Source: Candidatus Formimonas warabiya (lineage in GTDB: Bacteria > Bacillota > Dehalobacteriia > Dehalobacteriales > Dehalobacteriaceae). From it: a stretch of DNA of 64,000 bases. Positions within the stretch are counted from its first letter, which is position 1. The number at the start of each line of letters is the position of its first letter. The translations under genes were made by a program, and so were the position numbers. Under the pieces are notes generated by a model, which did not search any database, had not been told where the DNA came from, and was given only the letters and a program-made list of their open reading frames with translations. The stretch lies in the NCBI RefSeq assembly GCF_002777255.1, contig NZ_CP017634.1, positions 4,414,903-4,478,902 on the forward strand, in the 5' to 3' direction. This document shows, in pieces, positions 33,368 through 41,523 of this stretch.

Positions 33368-35288
33368 GTGCGCCACGCAAAGGGTGCATCATATAGTGGG
33401 TGGGAATCCCACTGAGCAAGATTTAGCGAATCACTCATAGCGAGTCTTGGGCATCACCGGGTAACTTGTGGTGTTAAGCGTAGACAGCTAGGTAGCAGGC
33501 CGAAAGCAATTCGCACGAGCTGAAGGGATAGAGCCCCGAAATCCCAATCGGAAAGGCTGATGCGTTACTCCGCGCAGAAGGCGAAACCAATATGGTCGAT
33601 ATGCGAGAACATATTGGCTTTCCCGGGGTCAGTGACCTTGGCATGCTACACATTGATATGATGCGTCAACGTGGGAGACCCTAGTTGTTCTTTACGCAGA
33701 GAAAGTAAGGCCAACAAGCGATAACAAAGTTAGAAGGCCGAATGCGCTAGGGAGTCAGATTACTGCATACTACTAATGAAGCAGGGTAATGCCTGTAGAG
33801 GAAAGGCGGTAACACAACATCGACCTTGAAGGAGAAACATACGCTACACGAACGGAGGTAGACAAAGTATGGAAACGAAACTGACGAGGATAGCAGAGGC
33901 AGCAAGAATGCGTCCTAATGAAAAGTTTACATCACTCGCACATCTCATCAATGAAGAGACAATAAAAGAATGCCACAGAGAAATGAGTAGGAATAAGGCT
34001 TCTGGAGTAGACGAAGTCACAAAAGAAGAATATGAATTAAATCTGGAAAGCAATGTGAAGGATTTAATCAATCGCATGAAAAGGCAGGCATATAAACCAC
34101 AGCCAGTAAGAAGGGTACATATACCGAAGCCAGGATCAGATAAGAAGCGCCCGCTAGGGATACCAGCTTATGAAGATAAGCTGGTACAGAGTGCGCTGGC
34201 TAAGATACTTAATGCCATATATGAACAGGATTTTCTGGAATGTTCGTTTGGGTTCAGACCAGGCCGGGGATGTCATGATGCAATGAAAATACTGGACAAA
34301 ATACTGGACAAGCGGGAAATCAGATATGTAGTAGATGCAGATATACGCAGTTTCTTTGATCATGTTGATCATGAATGGCTGATGAAATTTCTGCAACATA
34401 GAATAGCGGACCCCAATATACTTAGATTGGTAGCGAGATTTCTCCGTTCAGGAATAATCGAAGCCGGAGCAGAATATGACACACCGGAAGGAACACCTCA
34501 AGGTGGCTGCTGTTCGCCAATTCTTGGGAATCTATACCTGCATTATGTGCTAGACCTATGGTTTGAGAAGCGAGTAAGGAAAGACTGTAGGGGTAGGGCA
34601 TACATGGTAAGATACGCTGATGACACAGTCTTCTGTTTTCAGCACAAGGAAGACGCTAAAGAATTCTACTCACAAATGATCGAAAGACTAGGGCAGTTTA
34701 ATCTGGAAGTTGCAGAAGAAAAGACTAAAATCATTTCTCTGAACAAAGAAAAGGACGAAGACAATGGCAAAGATGGAGGGGGAAGTAAACAGACTAACTC
34801 ATTTGATTTTCTTGGTTTTACCCATTACATGGGAGAGGATAAAAATGGAGCAAAGCGTATAAAGCGGAAAACAAGTAAGAAGAAATATAGAGCAAGCTTG
34901 CTTCGTTGCAAAGAGTGGATACAAAGAAACAGACACATGCCAACGAAGGACTTCATGAAGAAAATGAACATCAAATTACAAGGGTATTGTAGATATTATG
35001 GAATTACAGATAATCACAATGCGGTAAGTAATTTTATAGATGAGGTCAAGAAACTGATATTCAAATGGCTAAACAGAAGAAGCCAAAGGAGAAGTTTTAG
35101 CTGGGATAAATACAACCTGTTTCTTAAGAAATATCCATTACCAAGAGCAAAGAACTATGTAAGAATATTTGAGTTAGGAATGGGAAGCAGCTACGTTCTG
35201 TGAATGGTGGAGTGAAGAGCCGGATGCCTTAATAGGGCACGTCCGGTTCTGTGAGGGCTTGGGGCCGTAAGGCTCCCGGCTACTCGAT
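33368..35288 (+). mobile_element. Group II intron, copy 1 (1921 bp)
   Basis: The 5' end is GTGCGCCACGC. Domain V (35217-35249) runs GAGCCGGATGCC...CACGTCCGGTTC, domain VI follows, and the 3' end is CTCGAT, an AY end. Boundaries are set by comparison with an empty target at 25261-25290. The second copy at 56158-58078 is indistinguishable by eye over the full length and lies at offset 22790. Domain IV carries the reverse transcriptase at 33869. About 500 nt of ribozyme domains I-III precede the ORF. The left exon is TGTCAGGGGGACGGGGT and the right exon TGCCGACA. Confidence 0.9.
33869..35203 (+). CDS. ltrA: Group II intron reverse transcriptase/maturase, copy 1
   Basis: A 444-aa intron-encoded protein. 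Reverse transcriptase blocks are clear: VRRVHIPKPGSDKKRPLGIP (RT1-2), FGFRPGRGCHDA (RT2a-3), VVDADIRSFFDHVDH, GTPQGGCCSPILGNLYL, and the catalytic Y249-A-D-D252 in VRYADDTVF. The maturase X domain follows (FLGFTHYMG, then LQGYCRYYGI). There is no HNH endonuclease domain at the C-terminus, so insertion should use nicked or single-stranded DNA at the replication fork. CGGAGG precedes the ATG. Confidence 0.95.
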   Translation: METKLTRIAEAARMRPNEKFTSLAHLINEETIKECHREMSRNKASGVDEVTKEEYELNLESNVKDLINRMKRQAYKPQPVRRVHIPKPGSDKKRPLGIPAYEDKLVQSALAKILNAIYEQDFLECSFGFRPGRGCHDAMKILDKILDKREIRYVVDADIRSFFDHVDHEWLMKFLQHRIADPNILRLVARFLRSGIIEAGAEYDTPEGTPQGGCCSPILGNLYLHYVLDLWFEKRVRKDCRGRAYMVRYADDTVFCFQHKEDAKEFYSQMIERLGQFNLEVAEEKTKIISLNKEKDEDNGKDGGGSKQTNSFDFLGFTHYMGEDKNGAKRIKRKTSKKKYRASLLRCKEWIQRNRHMPTKDFMKKMNIKLQGYCRYYGITDNHNAVSNFIDEVKKLIFKWLNRRSQRRSFSWDKYNLFLKKYPLPRAKNYVRIFELGMGSSYVL

Positions 35289-35295
35289 TGCCGAC

Positions 35296-35336
35296 AACAC
35301 CTCAAATTTACGAAGGGTAAGTTTGGGGTGTTTTTT
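35296..35336 (+). terminator. Terminator just downstream of intron copy 1
   Basis: AACACCTCAAATTTAC pairs with GTAAGTTTGGGGTGTT with small mismatches, then a T-run. It is probably the original terminator of the thiamine operon; the intron inserted upstream of it. Confidence 0.75.
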
Positions 35337-35372
35337 AATTTCCGGCCAATTGTTTAAAGGAGACAGGGGCCG

Positions 35373-35810
35373 GTGTCCAGGAAGGAGCGGTCTTTTTCTG
35401 TTTGGGGCAGGGAAAAGCTTTTGGACGAACAGTATGCCCTGGTGCGGGAGGTTTTGGCATTTAGCGGACTAAAAGAGGATTTTCTCGCCTTTTATGATAC
35501 ACCGGAGCCTTTTTTTGAGTATGTGCACAGCCGGGAGGAAGGGATGACCGTTCTGGTTTTGGAAAACAAGGATACCTGGTTTATCCTGCGCAAGCTTTTC
35601 CGGGAAACAGGGAAAAACAGGATAGACGGCATCAGGATAGATGCCCTCATTTATGCTGAAGGTGCGCACTAGTGCCATCGGCGGCAACGAATACCTTAAA
35701 TTTGAGGAAATCATCAGAGATGACGGGGAAATTACCCATGACGAGAGATTAGAGAAGGCTGTACTCCGGGTCTCGGATATGAAACAAATATCATTCTTTG
35801 GCGAAGAATA
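35373..35810 (+). pseudogene. Fragment resembling a JetD/DUF2220-type protein, frameshifted
   Basis: An open frame of 99 aa (35373-35672) has the segment MTVLVLENKDTWFILRKLF followed by IDGIRIDALIYAEG, similar to the Toprim-like DUF2220 domain of the Wadjet subunit JetD. The N-terminal DNA-binding part is missing. In another frame a further trace (GNEYLKFEEIIRDDGEI...) runs to a stop at about 35810. No JetA, B or C gene is near. Assignment is tentative. Confidence 0.4.
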
Positions 35811-35850
35811 ATTTAGTGAGGTGTAGAGTGCTTAAAAAGGGGAAGGATCT

Positions 35851-36594
35851 ATGAGAAGTGAAAGGATTAGCAATAGTGCCTCAGTATATATTTTCGATGA
35901 CATAGAAGATTACGCAACAAATGTCTTTCTAATTGAGAAAGAAACAAAATTCTATCTTATTGATACCTATTGCGGCACGGACAGTATGAAGCCAATCATC
36001 AATACGATCAAAAATACCCCCCGGCAAAAAGAAGTGAAAGTAATTAACACCCATTTTCATTGGGACCATATCTGGGGCAATTGCTGTTTTAAAGATAACT
36101 GTATCATCAGCCATGAAATCTGCCGGGCCTTCATCGATAAGTATTGGGAAGAACAGATCAAGGAGAGTAAGCAATATATTACCGGCACCACCGAAAAGCA
36201 GCTGCCTAATCTCACTTTTAAGGAACGTATTTTCTTTCACGATGACAACATCGAGCTCTTTTACAGCCCCGGTCATACGGTGGACAGTATTTCCGTATTT
36301 GACCACAAGGAGAAAATTCTATATGTGGGAGATAACTTGGAAAAACCTATTGTCTATGTTGAACATCACGATATCCCTACCTATATCAATACTTTGAAAA
36401 GTTACTTGGGTTATCAGCCGCAGAAAATCATGGCAGGCCATACTTTAAATATCAAACAAGAAGATATTTTTGATACCATCGAGTATTTGGAAGGGCTATT
36501 GGCGGGTAAAGAGATGTTATTTGCTTCGAACTATGCCAGGAAAGTTCATAGTCGGAATTTAAAGGCTGTCCAAAATATAATTAGTGTTTATTGA
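35851..36594 (+). CDS. Metallo-beta-lactamase-fold hydrolase
   Basis: A 247-aa cytoplasmic hydrolase with the metal motif THFHWDHIWGN (HxHxDH), the downstream metal ligands in FYSPGHTVDSI and YVGDNLEKP, and the last His in MAGHTL. This set fits the broad glyoxalase II/lactonase/MBL group. GGGGAAGG lies ahead of the ATG. It is convergent with the MerR regulator, and the gap holds a terminator and a palindromic repeat. Its substrate is unknown; it may serve the HisD/M20 pathway nearby. Confidence 0.85.
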   Translation: MRSERISNSASVYIFDDIEDYATNVFLIEKETKFYLIDTYCGTDSMKPIINTIKNTPRQKEVKVINTHFHWDHIWGNCCFKDNCIISHEICRAFIDKYWEEQIKESKQYITGTTEKQLPNLTFKERIFFHDDNIELFYSPGHTVDSISVFDHKEKILYVGDNLEKPIVYVEHHDIPTYINTLKSYLGYQPQKIMAGHTLNIKQEDIFDTIEYLEGLLAGKEMLFASNYARKVHSRNLKAVQNIISVY

Positions 36595-36610
36595 TAAATG
36601 ATATGAGGTT

Positions 36611-36637
36611 AACCGTCACTACGGGTGGCGGTTTTTT
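36611..36637 (+). terminator. Terminator after the MBL hydrolase
   Basis: AACCGTCAC and GGTGGCGGTT pair around TACG and run into six T residues. Confidence 0.75.
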
Positions 36638-36646
36638 ATTTGAAGC

Positions 36647-36715
36647 ACAGACAGGAGGACAGGGAACCGTCTGTTTGGGTGCGTGTTCAGACAAGTTCCT
36701 GTCCCCCTGTCTGTG
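36647..36715. repeat. Palindromic dispersed repeat, family 2, copy C
   Basis: CACAGACAGGAGGACAGGGA at the left is the inverted match of CTGTCCCCCTGTCTGTG at the right. The middle GTCTGTTTGGGTGCGTGT is shared with copy D at 43974-44043. It overlaps the 3' end of the MerR gene and supplies its stop codon. Confidence 0.8.
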
Positions 36716-37937
36716 CTAAAAAAGAATCCATATACAGGTTCTCTCCGTCGATATGGAAACTGAAAGCCAGGTTGTCCCCTGATATCGTAGTAGAACCGAT
36801 ATGGTTTTTTTCCAGCATTTTAAAATTACAGTCCTGGAGCGATTTTAGAAAGAACTGAAAATCGAAATTATTAATATAGTTTTCCGGGTACTCCAGCTTC
36901 AGCTTCTTATTTGATTTGGAATTCTTGTTAAAGGAGAAATAGGTGCCGATGATTTTGCTGTTACCAGCAAAATATTTTTTTAAGGAGCAGAGCAGTGAGG
37001 AATCGAAAAAAATATTGTGTTCATTGGAACCGAAATAATCGATGAACATCCCTACAGACTGATGTTTTAAAGGCAGATCCATACTGTTATCCGCAATATA
37101 GATGACATCCGGGTTAGGGGAGAGGTGTTCGCTCTTTTCTTTGTACATTGCCAGCATCTCGGGAAATTTATCAACAATAATGAATAGAGGGTTTCTCTTA
37201 ATCTGATTAAAGTGCTTATAAAGAAAATAATAAGCGTTGATATGGGTTTCCATGACAACGTCGTTTTCATCAATAGTCTCATTGATCTTATTAATCATCC
37301 AGTTATACGACTTTTGATACAGTGATATGAGGTGAGGCGGGATATCCTTGTAAAGCTCCCGGGAGATATCCGGTTTATCAAAGAAGCTGGTATTTTTATT
37401 GGGGGTGATAATGATACCATCCCTGATCTGCGCCGAATAGTTGCAGGTGCAGGATAACTGGCCGTTAAAGATGTACTCGTGGTTCATATCGACATTATTG
37501 ATTTTTAGGGGTACCTGACAAAAGGGACAATAAATATATTTCATACCATAGAGAGGAAGGCCTGTCTTTTTATTTGGGAAGACATCATTTCCGTGAAATT
37601 TCAACATTTCACTATCTATATCCGAAATGGTTTTTTCCAGTTTCATAATGGTGGGTATAAGCTGGCTTTTTTTCTCTTTCAAGATATCCAGATAATCTCT
37701 GATATCTTCCGTTTCGACCCAGTTGGATACTCTTTTTAACGACAGCACTTTATGTATTTCATTTAATGAAAAGTCCATCGCGCGAAGCTTTTTGATCCAT
37801 TCAATATCCTCGATATCCCGATCACTGAAATAAAAATAGTTATTATCCAGGTCGGGGACAATTAGCCCGATCTTTATATAATATCGGATGGTATCTTTGC
37901 TTAAATTAAATTTTCGGGATACTTCGCCAATCCTCAT
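36687..37937 (-). CDS. MerR-family regulator with zinc-ribbon and methyltransferase-like sensor domain
   Basis: A 416-aa regulator. Residues 1-70 are a MerR HTH (MRIGEVSRKFNLSKDTIRYYIKIGLIVP), followed by a coiled coil to about 125. A zinc-ribbon-like stretch follows (YCPFCQVPL, then CTCNYSAQIRDG), and a domain shaped like RlmA-type SAM methyltransferases (IIVDKFPEMLAMY..DSMDLPLKHQSVGMFIDYF pattern). The glycine-rich SAM loop expected at motif I is replaced by METHINAYYF, so it probably senses rather than methylates. The final nine codons (AQTGGQELV) and the stop come from a dispersed repeat. GAGGTGG precedes the ATG. The divergent HisD operon is its likely target. Confidence 0.85.
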   Translation of the reverse strand: MRIGEVSRKFNLSKDTIRYYIKIGLIVPDLDNNYFYFSDRDIEDIEWIKKLRAMDFSLNEIHKVLSLKRVSNWVETEDIRDYLDILKEKKSQLIPTIMKLEKTISDIDSEMLKFHGNDVFPNKKTGLPLYGMKYIYCPFCQVPLKINNVDMNHEYIFNGQLSCTCNYSAQIRDGIIITPNKNTSFFDKPDISRELYKDIPPHLISLYQKSYNWMINKINETIDENDVVMETHINAYYFLYKHFNQIKRNPLFIIVDKFPEMLAMYKEKSEHLSPNPDVIYIADNSMDLPLKHQSVGMFIDYFGSNEHNIFFDSSLLCSLKKYFAGNSKIIGTYFSFNKNSKSNKKLKLEYPENYINNFDFQFFLKSLQDCNFKMLEKNHIGSTTISGDNLAFSFHIDGENLYMDSFLAQTGGQELV

Positions 37938-38014
37938 TCTTCCACCTCACATTCGTATTTAAGCAGTAGAACATTACTATTATAAACATTATAAACTAAA
38001 TTTTCAAAAAAGTA

Positions 38015-38079
38015 TGGAGTTAACTCCACGGTTTTAATTATTTAATTATTGACATAGATGTATCTCCATTGTGTATTTT
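38015..38079 (+). promoter_or_regulatory. MerR-type promoter and palindromic operator for the HisD operon
   Basis: TTGACA (38049-38054) and TATTTT (38074-38079) are separated by 19 bp, the long spacer characteristic of MerR-activated promoters. A perfect palindrome, TGGAGTTAACTCCA, lies at 38015-38028 between the divergent genes, and a related TCTCCAT half-site lies within the spacer. Control by the adjacent MerR protein is inferred. Confidence 0.55.
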
Positions 38080-38124
38080 TGGTTTATAAGATAAATGTCT
38101 TAGGTACGGGGAGGCCGCATAAAG

Positions 38125-39393
38125 ATGAAATACTTGAAAAAACCACTAGAAGCCGGGATGGAAAAAGACGAGCTAAAATTAAAGGAAACTGTATCAGAAA
38201 TTATTCATAATGTGAGGGAAAAAGGAGACCGGGCTCTAATAGATTATAATTCCAGATTTGAGGGTAACAGCAGAAAAAATCTAAAAGTGACCCGAGAAGA
38301 GCTCAGAACTGCGTATCAGGAGGTGGATGATGATCTGATTGAGGCGATGAAGATTGCCGCCCACAACCTGCAAGCTTTTGCCGAAAAGCAGAGGGCAAGT
38401 ATTCACGATCTTGCAGAAACGGAAATCACTGAGGGCGTATTTTTAAGTCACCGTGTGATACCGGTTGAATCTTGCTGTTGTTACGTTCCCGGCGGGCTTC
38501 ATCCTTTGTTTTCCACCGCCTTGATGTTAGCGATCCCCGCGAGAGTCGCCGGTGTGAAGAGGATTACAGCCTGTGCCCCCTCAATGCGTGGTACGGAAAA
38601 GATCCACCCGGCTACTCTTGTTGCTTTGGATATCGCACAAGTGGACGAAATCTATGTGGTTGGAGGTGCTCATTCCATCGCTGCTTTTACTTTTGGCACA
38701 GAGCAGATTAAACCGGTTGATATCATTGTCGGACCCGGTAATCAGTATGTTACGGAAGCAAAACGTCAATGTTATGGCCGGGTGGGAATCGATTTTCTGG
38801 CCGGTCCCAGTGAAGTATTAGTGATCGCTGACGATAGTGCGGATTGTGATGTCATTGCCGCCGACCTGCTTGCCCAAAGCGAGCACGACTTGAGGGCAAC
38901 AGCAATATTGTTCACCACCTCTGAAGAACTGGGATACAAAGTAATCCAATCAGTTGAACGGCAATTAGCCACTCTGGAAACAGCGGATGTGGCCGGAAAG
39001 TCCTGGGACAGATACGGTACTGTAGTAGTGGTCAATACGCTTGAGGAAGCCTGCCAACTATCTAATGAGTATGCTCCCGAACATCTGGAGATTCAGACCG
39101 GCGATAACACCAATATTGTACCTTTACTTGCCAATTACGGGTCCTTATTTGTTGGGGAGTACGCCGCGGAAGTATTTGGCGATTATACGGCAGGTACCAA
39201 TCATACCCTGCCCACGCTGCGTGCCTCCCGCTATACAGGCGGTTTATCTGTCGGTACTTTTTTAAAGACCTGTACCAGTCAGAGATTGACAACAAAAGGT
39301 ATCGCAAATATTGGCGCAGTGACGGAAAAAATGGCCAGAGCGGAAGGTTTGCATGCGCATGCTTATGCAGCCGCTATCAGGAAAAGGTATTAA
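38125..39393 (+). CDS. Histidinol dehydrogenase-family NAD-dependent alcohol dehydrogenase
   Basis: A 422-aa zinc enzyme. All HisD hallmarks are present: DLLAQSEHD (zinc ligands Gln and His), APEHLE (catalytic Glu-His), GDYTAGTNHTLPT (Asp ligand) and EGLHAHAYA (His ligand). No other histidine-biosynthesis gene is near. Instead it heads a unit with a small membrane protein, an SSS symporter and an M20 amidohydrolase, under a MerR-type promoter. HisD homologues in catabolic loci oxidise other alcohols, such as sulfopropanediol (HpsN). A catabolic dehydrogenase for an imported hydroxy compound is therefore likelier than histidine synthesis. Confidence 0.85.
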   Translation: MKYLKKPLEAGMEKDELKLKETVSEIIHNVREKGDRALIDYNSRFEGNSRKNLKVTREELRTAYQEVDDDLIEAMKIAAHNLQAFAEKQRASIHDLAETEITEGVFLSHRVIPVESCCCYVPGGLHPLFSTALMLAIPARVAGVKRITACAPSMRGTEKIHPATLVALDIAQVDEIYVVGGAHSIAAFTFGTEQIKPVDIIVGPGNQYVTEAKRQCYGRVGIDFLAGPSEVLVIADDSADCDVIAADLLAQSEHDLRATAILFTTSEELGYKVIQSVERQLATLETADVAGKSWDRYGTVVVVNTLEEACQLSNEYAPEHLEIQTGDNTNIVPLLANYGSLFVGEYAAEVFGDYTAGTNHTLPTLRASRYTGGLSVGTFLKTCTSQRLTTKGIANIGAVTEKMARAEGLHAHAYAAAIRKRY

Positions 39394-39538
39394 TCTGCAT
39401 CGGCATCATTTGAAGCATCATCTGGCTGTCCCAGTGGGAGATCAAATGGGCAGACGAAATAATATCCTATTGAGAAAGGGGGGAGAAATAACCCTTTAGT
39501 GTGAACTCTTGAAATTTATTAAAAGAGGAGGAAAGAAT

Positions 39539-39799
39539 ATGTCATTACAATCCAAGAGGAGAATATTTTTTGTCATTGTCGGCATCATATTCGCTATTTT
39601 GGTATTAATGGTAATGTGGCAGCCCTTTCTGGCATGGTCGGATACTTTGACCATGCAGGGTGAAACAGTCTTAGGTATTCCATTATCTCAATTCCTGGTA
39701 TTATTCAGTTCCTTTGGCATGGCGATTCTCGTTACGGTTCTTTATAATGTGGATACAAAAGTTTTGACAGTCAAAACCAAAGATAAAGAAAAGAAATAA
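39539..39799 (+). CDS. Small membrane protein paired with the second symporter
   Basis: An 86-aa protein with two hydrophobic helices (about residues 8-28 and 42-66) and a Lys-rich tail (KTKDKEKK). AGAGGAGG precedes the ATG at 39539; the earlier start at 39509 lacks a site. It repeats the small-protein-then-SSS gene order seen at 2587-4435, although the two small proteins share little sequence. A symporter accessory subunit is likely. Confidence 0.7.
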   Translation: MSLQSKRRIFFVIVGIIFAILVLMVMWQPFLAWSDTLTMQGETVLGIPLSQFLVLFSSFGMAILVTVLYNVDTKVLTVKTKDKEKK

Positions 39800-39893
39800 G
39801 CTATGGAAACAAACAGAAAAGGGACTTTCCCCGGCGGAATAGGAATGCTTCATATGGAGGTGTGTCCCCTAACCATTAAAGGAGGTTAATACT

Positions 39894-41450
39894 ATGGAAA
39901 TGACTAATCAAGAAATCATAATTTCCTGCCTCTTTCTTGCAGTTTTTCTGGTCGTATTCATCTATGCGGCATTTTTTTGGAAGAGTTCTAAGCTTGAAGG
40001 ATCCTCTATGGAAGAATTCGCGGTAGGCAGCCGTACCTTTAGCTATTTTATCGTCTTATGTACCTTAATCGGTTGTTTTTTAACTGCCGGGATGTATACC
40101 GGTTGGTTTTCATGGGGTATGTATGAAGGATTAATTAGCCAATATCTCCTTGTTTACGGGATCGCAAGCTTTTTTGTGATGTATATCTTCAGTACGAGAA
40201 TCTGGGTCTGGGGTAAGAATTTCAATTTGTTGACACAGCCCGATTTCATTCAGTTAAGATTTAGGTCCAAACCCCTTACTCTAATTAGTGCGATTTCTGG
40301 GATCATTATAGAAGCACCTTGGTGTATCATCGAAATGGCCGCTTTAGGATGGGCGGTTACAGCGGTGACGGGCGGCTTGATCCCCAAAGAAATTGGCATC
40401 ATCTTTTTCACGGCCCTAATTATTGCCTACACTACATACGGCGGCATCAAAGCTGTGGCTGGTGTAGAAGTATTAAAAGGAATCCTGGTCATAGTTATTG
40501 TGATTGGCGGATCGATTGCCGCCATTTATAAACTGGTCGGCGGTTTCGGACCAATGTTTCACGCTTTAATGTCGGCAGCTCCCCAAAATATGACTTTCAA
40601 TACAGGCGGGACTTATAGTTATTCTTACTGGAACTCCATCATTATCACCGGTACTCTAGGTTGCTTCGGTTGGATCAGTATGTTTGCCCGTATCTATACG
40701 GCACGAAGTGTGGCCGAAGTAAAAAAAGCGGCTTCAGGAGGTGCGATATTATTAGTAATTGTCTGTGCTTTGCTCTTGCTTTTAGCTACAGCAACATACT
40801 TGGTACCGGGCGCTCTTGACCTGCCTGATCCCAATATGTCTTTCTTCTATGTTTTCGAGAAGGCCTTTGGTCCCTTCTTTCTGGGAATCTCCGGTATCCT
40901 GGTTATCATTACTGCCATTGGTTTGATCGGTCTGATCGTAAATGCCCACGCCATCGTTATTTCCGAGAATATCATTCGTGAACTGAAACCTGATATGAAG
41001 GATGAAAACCGCCGCAAGGTAACCCGTTGGTGCATTGTAGGGTACTCTCTGATTGTTATGGCGGTTGCGATGATGGATCTGCCGAATTTAGCACATATCG
41101 CTATTACTTTCTACGAGGGTATCGTGCAGATTATCCCGCTGATTCTCTTCGGTATTTTCTGGAAACGCGCTAATAAGTGGAGCGTAGGAATTGGCTATGT
41201 TGCCGGTTTGGTCATAGCAATTTCGATCGCGGCCTTCCCGGCAGCTTTTCCCTGGGCGGGGGGCTGGACGGGCGGTATCTACGGTTTTGTCGTCAATATC
41301 CTCATTAACATTGTTTTAGGCTTTGTGATCAAGCAGGATACGTATGTCGATGAGCTGTTCGAGATCATAGAGAGTTATGAAGAGGATTCCCAAGGTAATG
41401 CAATCTCTCAAGTTAACCATAATTATGTTGCCCATGACCATATCGGCTGA
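39894..41450 (+). CDS. Sodium:solute symporter (SSS family), second
   Basis: A 518-aa membrane transporter with about 13 helices. Family features are VGSRTFSYFIVLCTLIGCFLTAGMYTG (first core helix region), TQPDFIQLRF, and ITAIGLIGLIVNAHAIVISENI in place of the usual Ser/Thr-rich sodium-site helix. AAAGGAGG precedes the ATG. It lies between the small membrane protein and the M20 amidohydrolase in the MerR-controlled unit and should import the substrate of HisD or the amidohydrolase. Confidence 0.85.
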   Translation: MEMTNQEIIISCLFLAVFLVVFIYAAFFWKSSKLEGSSMEEFAVGSRTFSYFIVLCTLIGCFLTAGMYTGWFSWGMYEGLISQYLLVYGIASFFVMYIFSTRIWVWGKNFNLLTQPDFIQLRFRSKPLTLISAISGIIIEAPWCIIEMAALGWAVTAVTGGLIPKEIGIIFFTALIIAYTTYGGIKAVAGVEVLKGILVIVIVIGGSIAAIYKLVGGFGPMFHALMSAAPQNMTFNTGGTYSYSYWNSIIITGTLGCFGWISMFARIYTARSVAEVKKAASGGAILLVIVCALLLLLATATYLVPGALDLPDPNMSFFYVFEKAFGPFFLGISGILVIITAIGLIGLIVNAHAIVISENIIRELKPDMKDENRRKVTRWCIVGYSLIVMAVAMMDLPNLAHIAITFYEGIVQIIPLILFGIFWKRANKWSVGIGYVAGLVIAISIAAFPAAFPWAGGWTGGIYGFVVNILINIVLGFVIKQDTYVDELFEIIESYEEDSQGNAISQVNHNYVAHDHIG

Positions 41451-41523
41451 GGTTTAATAGATGAAGAGGAAATGTTAAAAGTCAGCAATAATTAAGCCAC
41501 CGAGTTGTGAAAGGGGGAAAATC

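Noticed and set aside
33100..33438. Minus-strand frames across the intron 5' ends (also 56019-56228)
   Set aside because: They fall in ribozyme domain I and owe their similarity to the duplicated intron, not to coding.
36625..36858. Small plus-strand frame beside the MBL gene
   Set aside because: It lies over the palindromic repeat and the 3' end of the MerR gene and has no ribosome site or family likeness.
38125..39393. Histidine biosynthesis role for the HisD homologue
   Set aside because: No other his gene is near and it is grouped with a transporter and an amidohydrolase under a MerR-type promoter; a catabolic role fits better.
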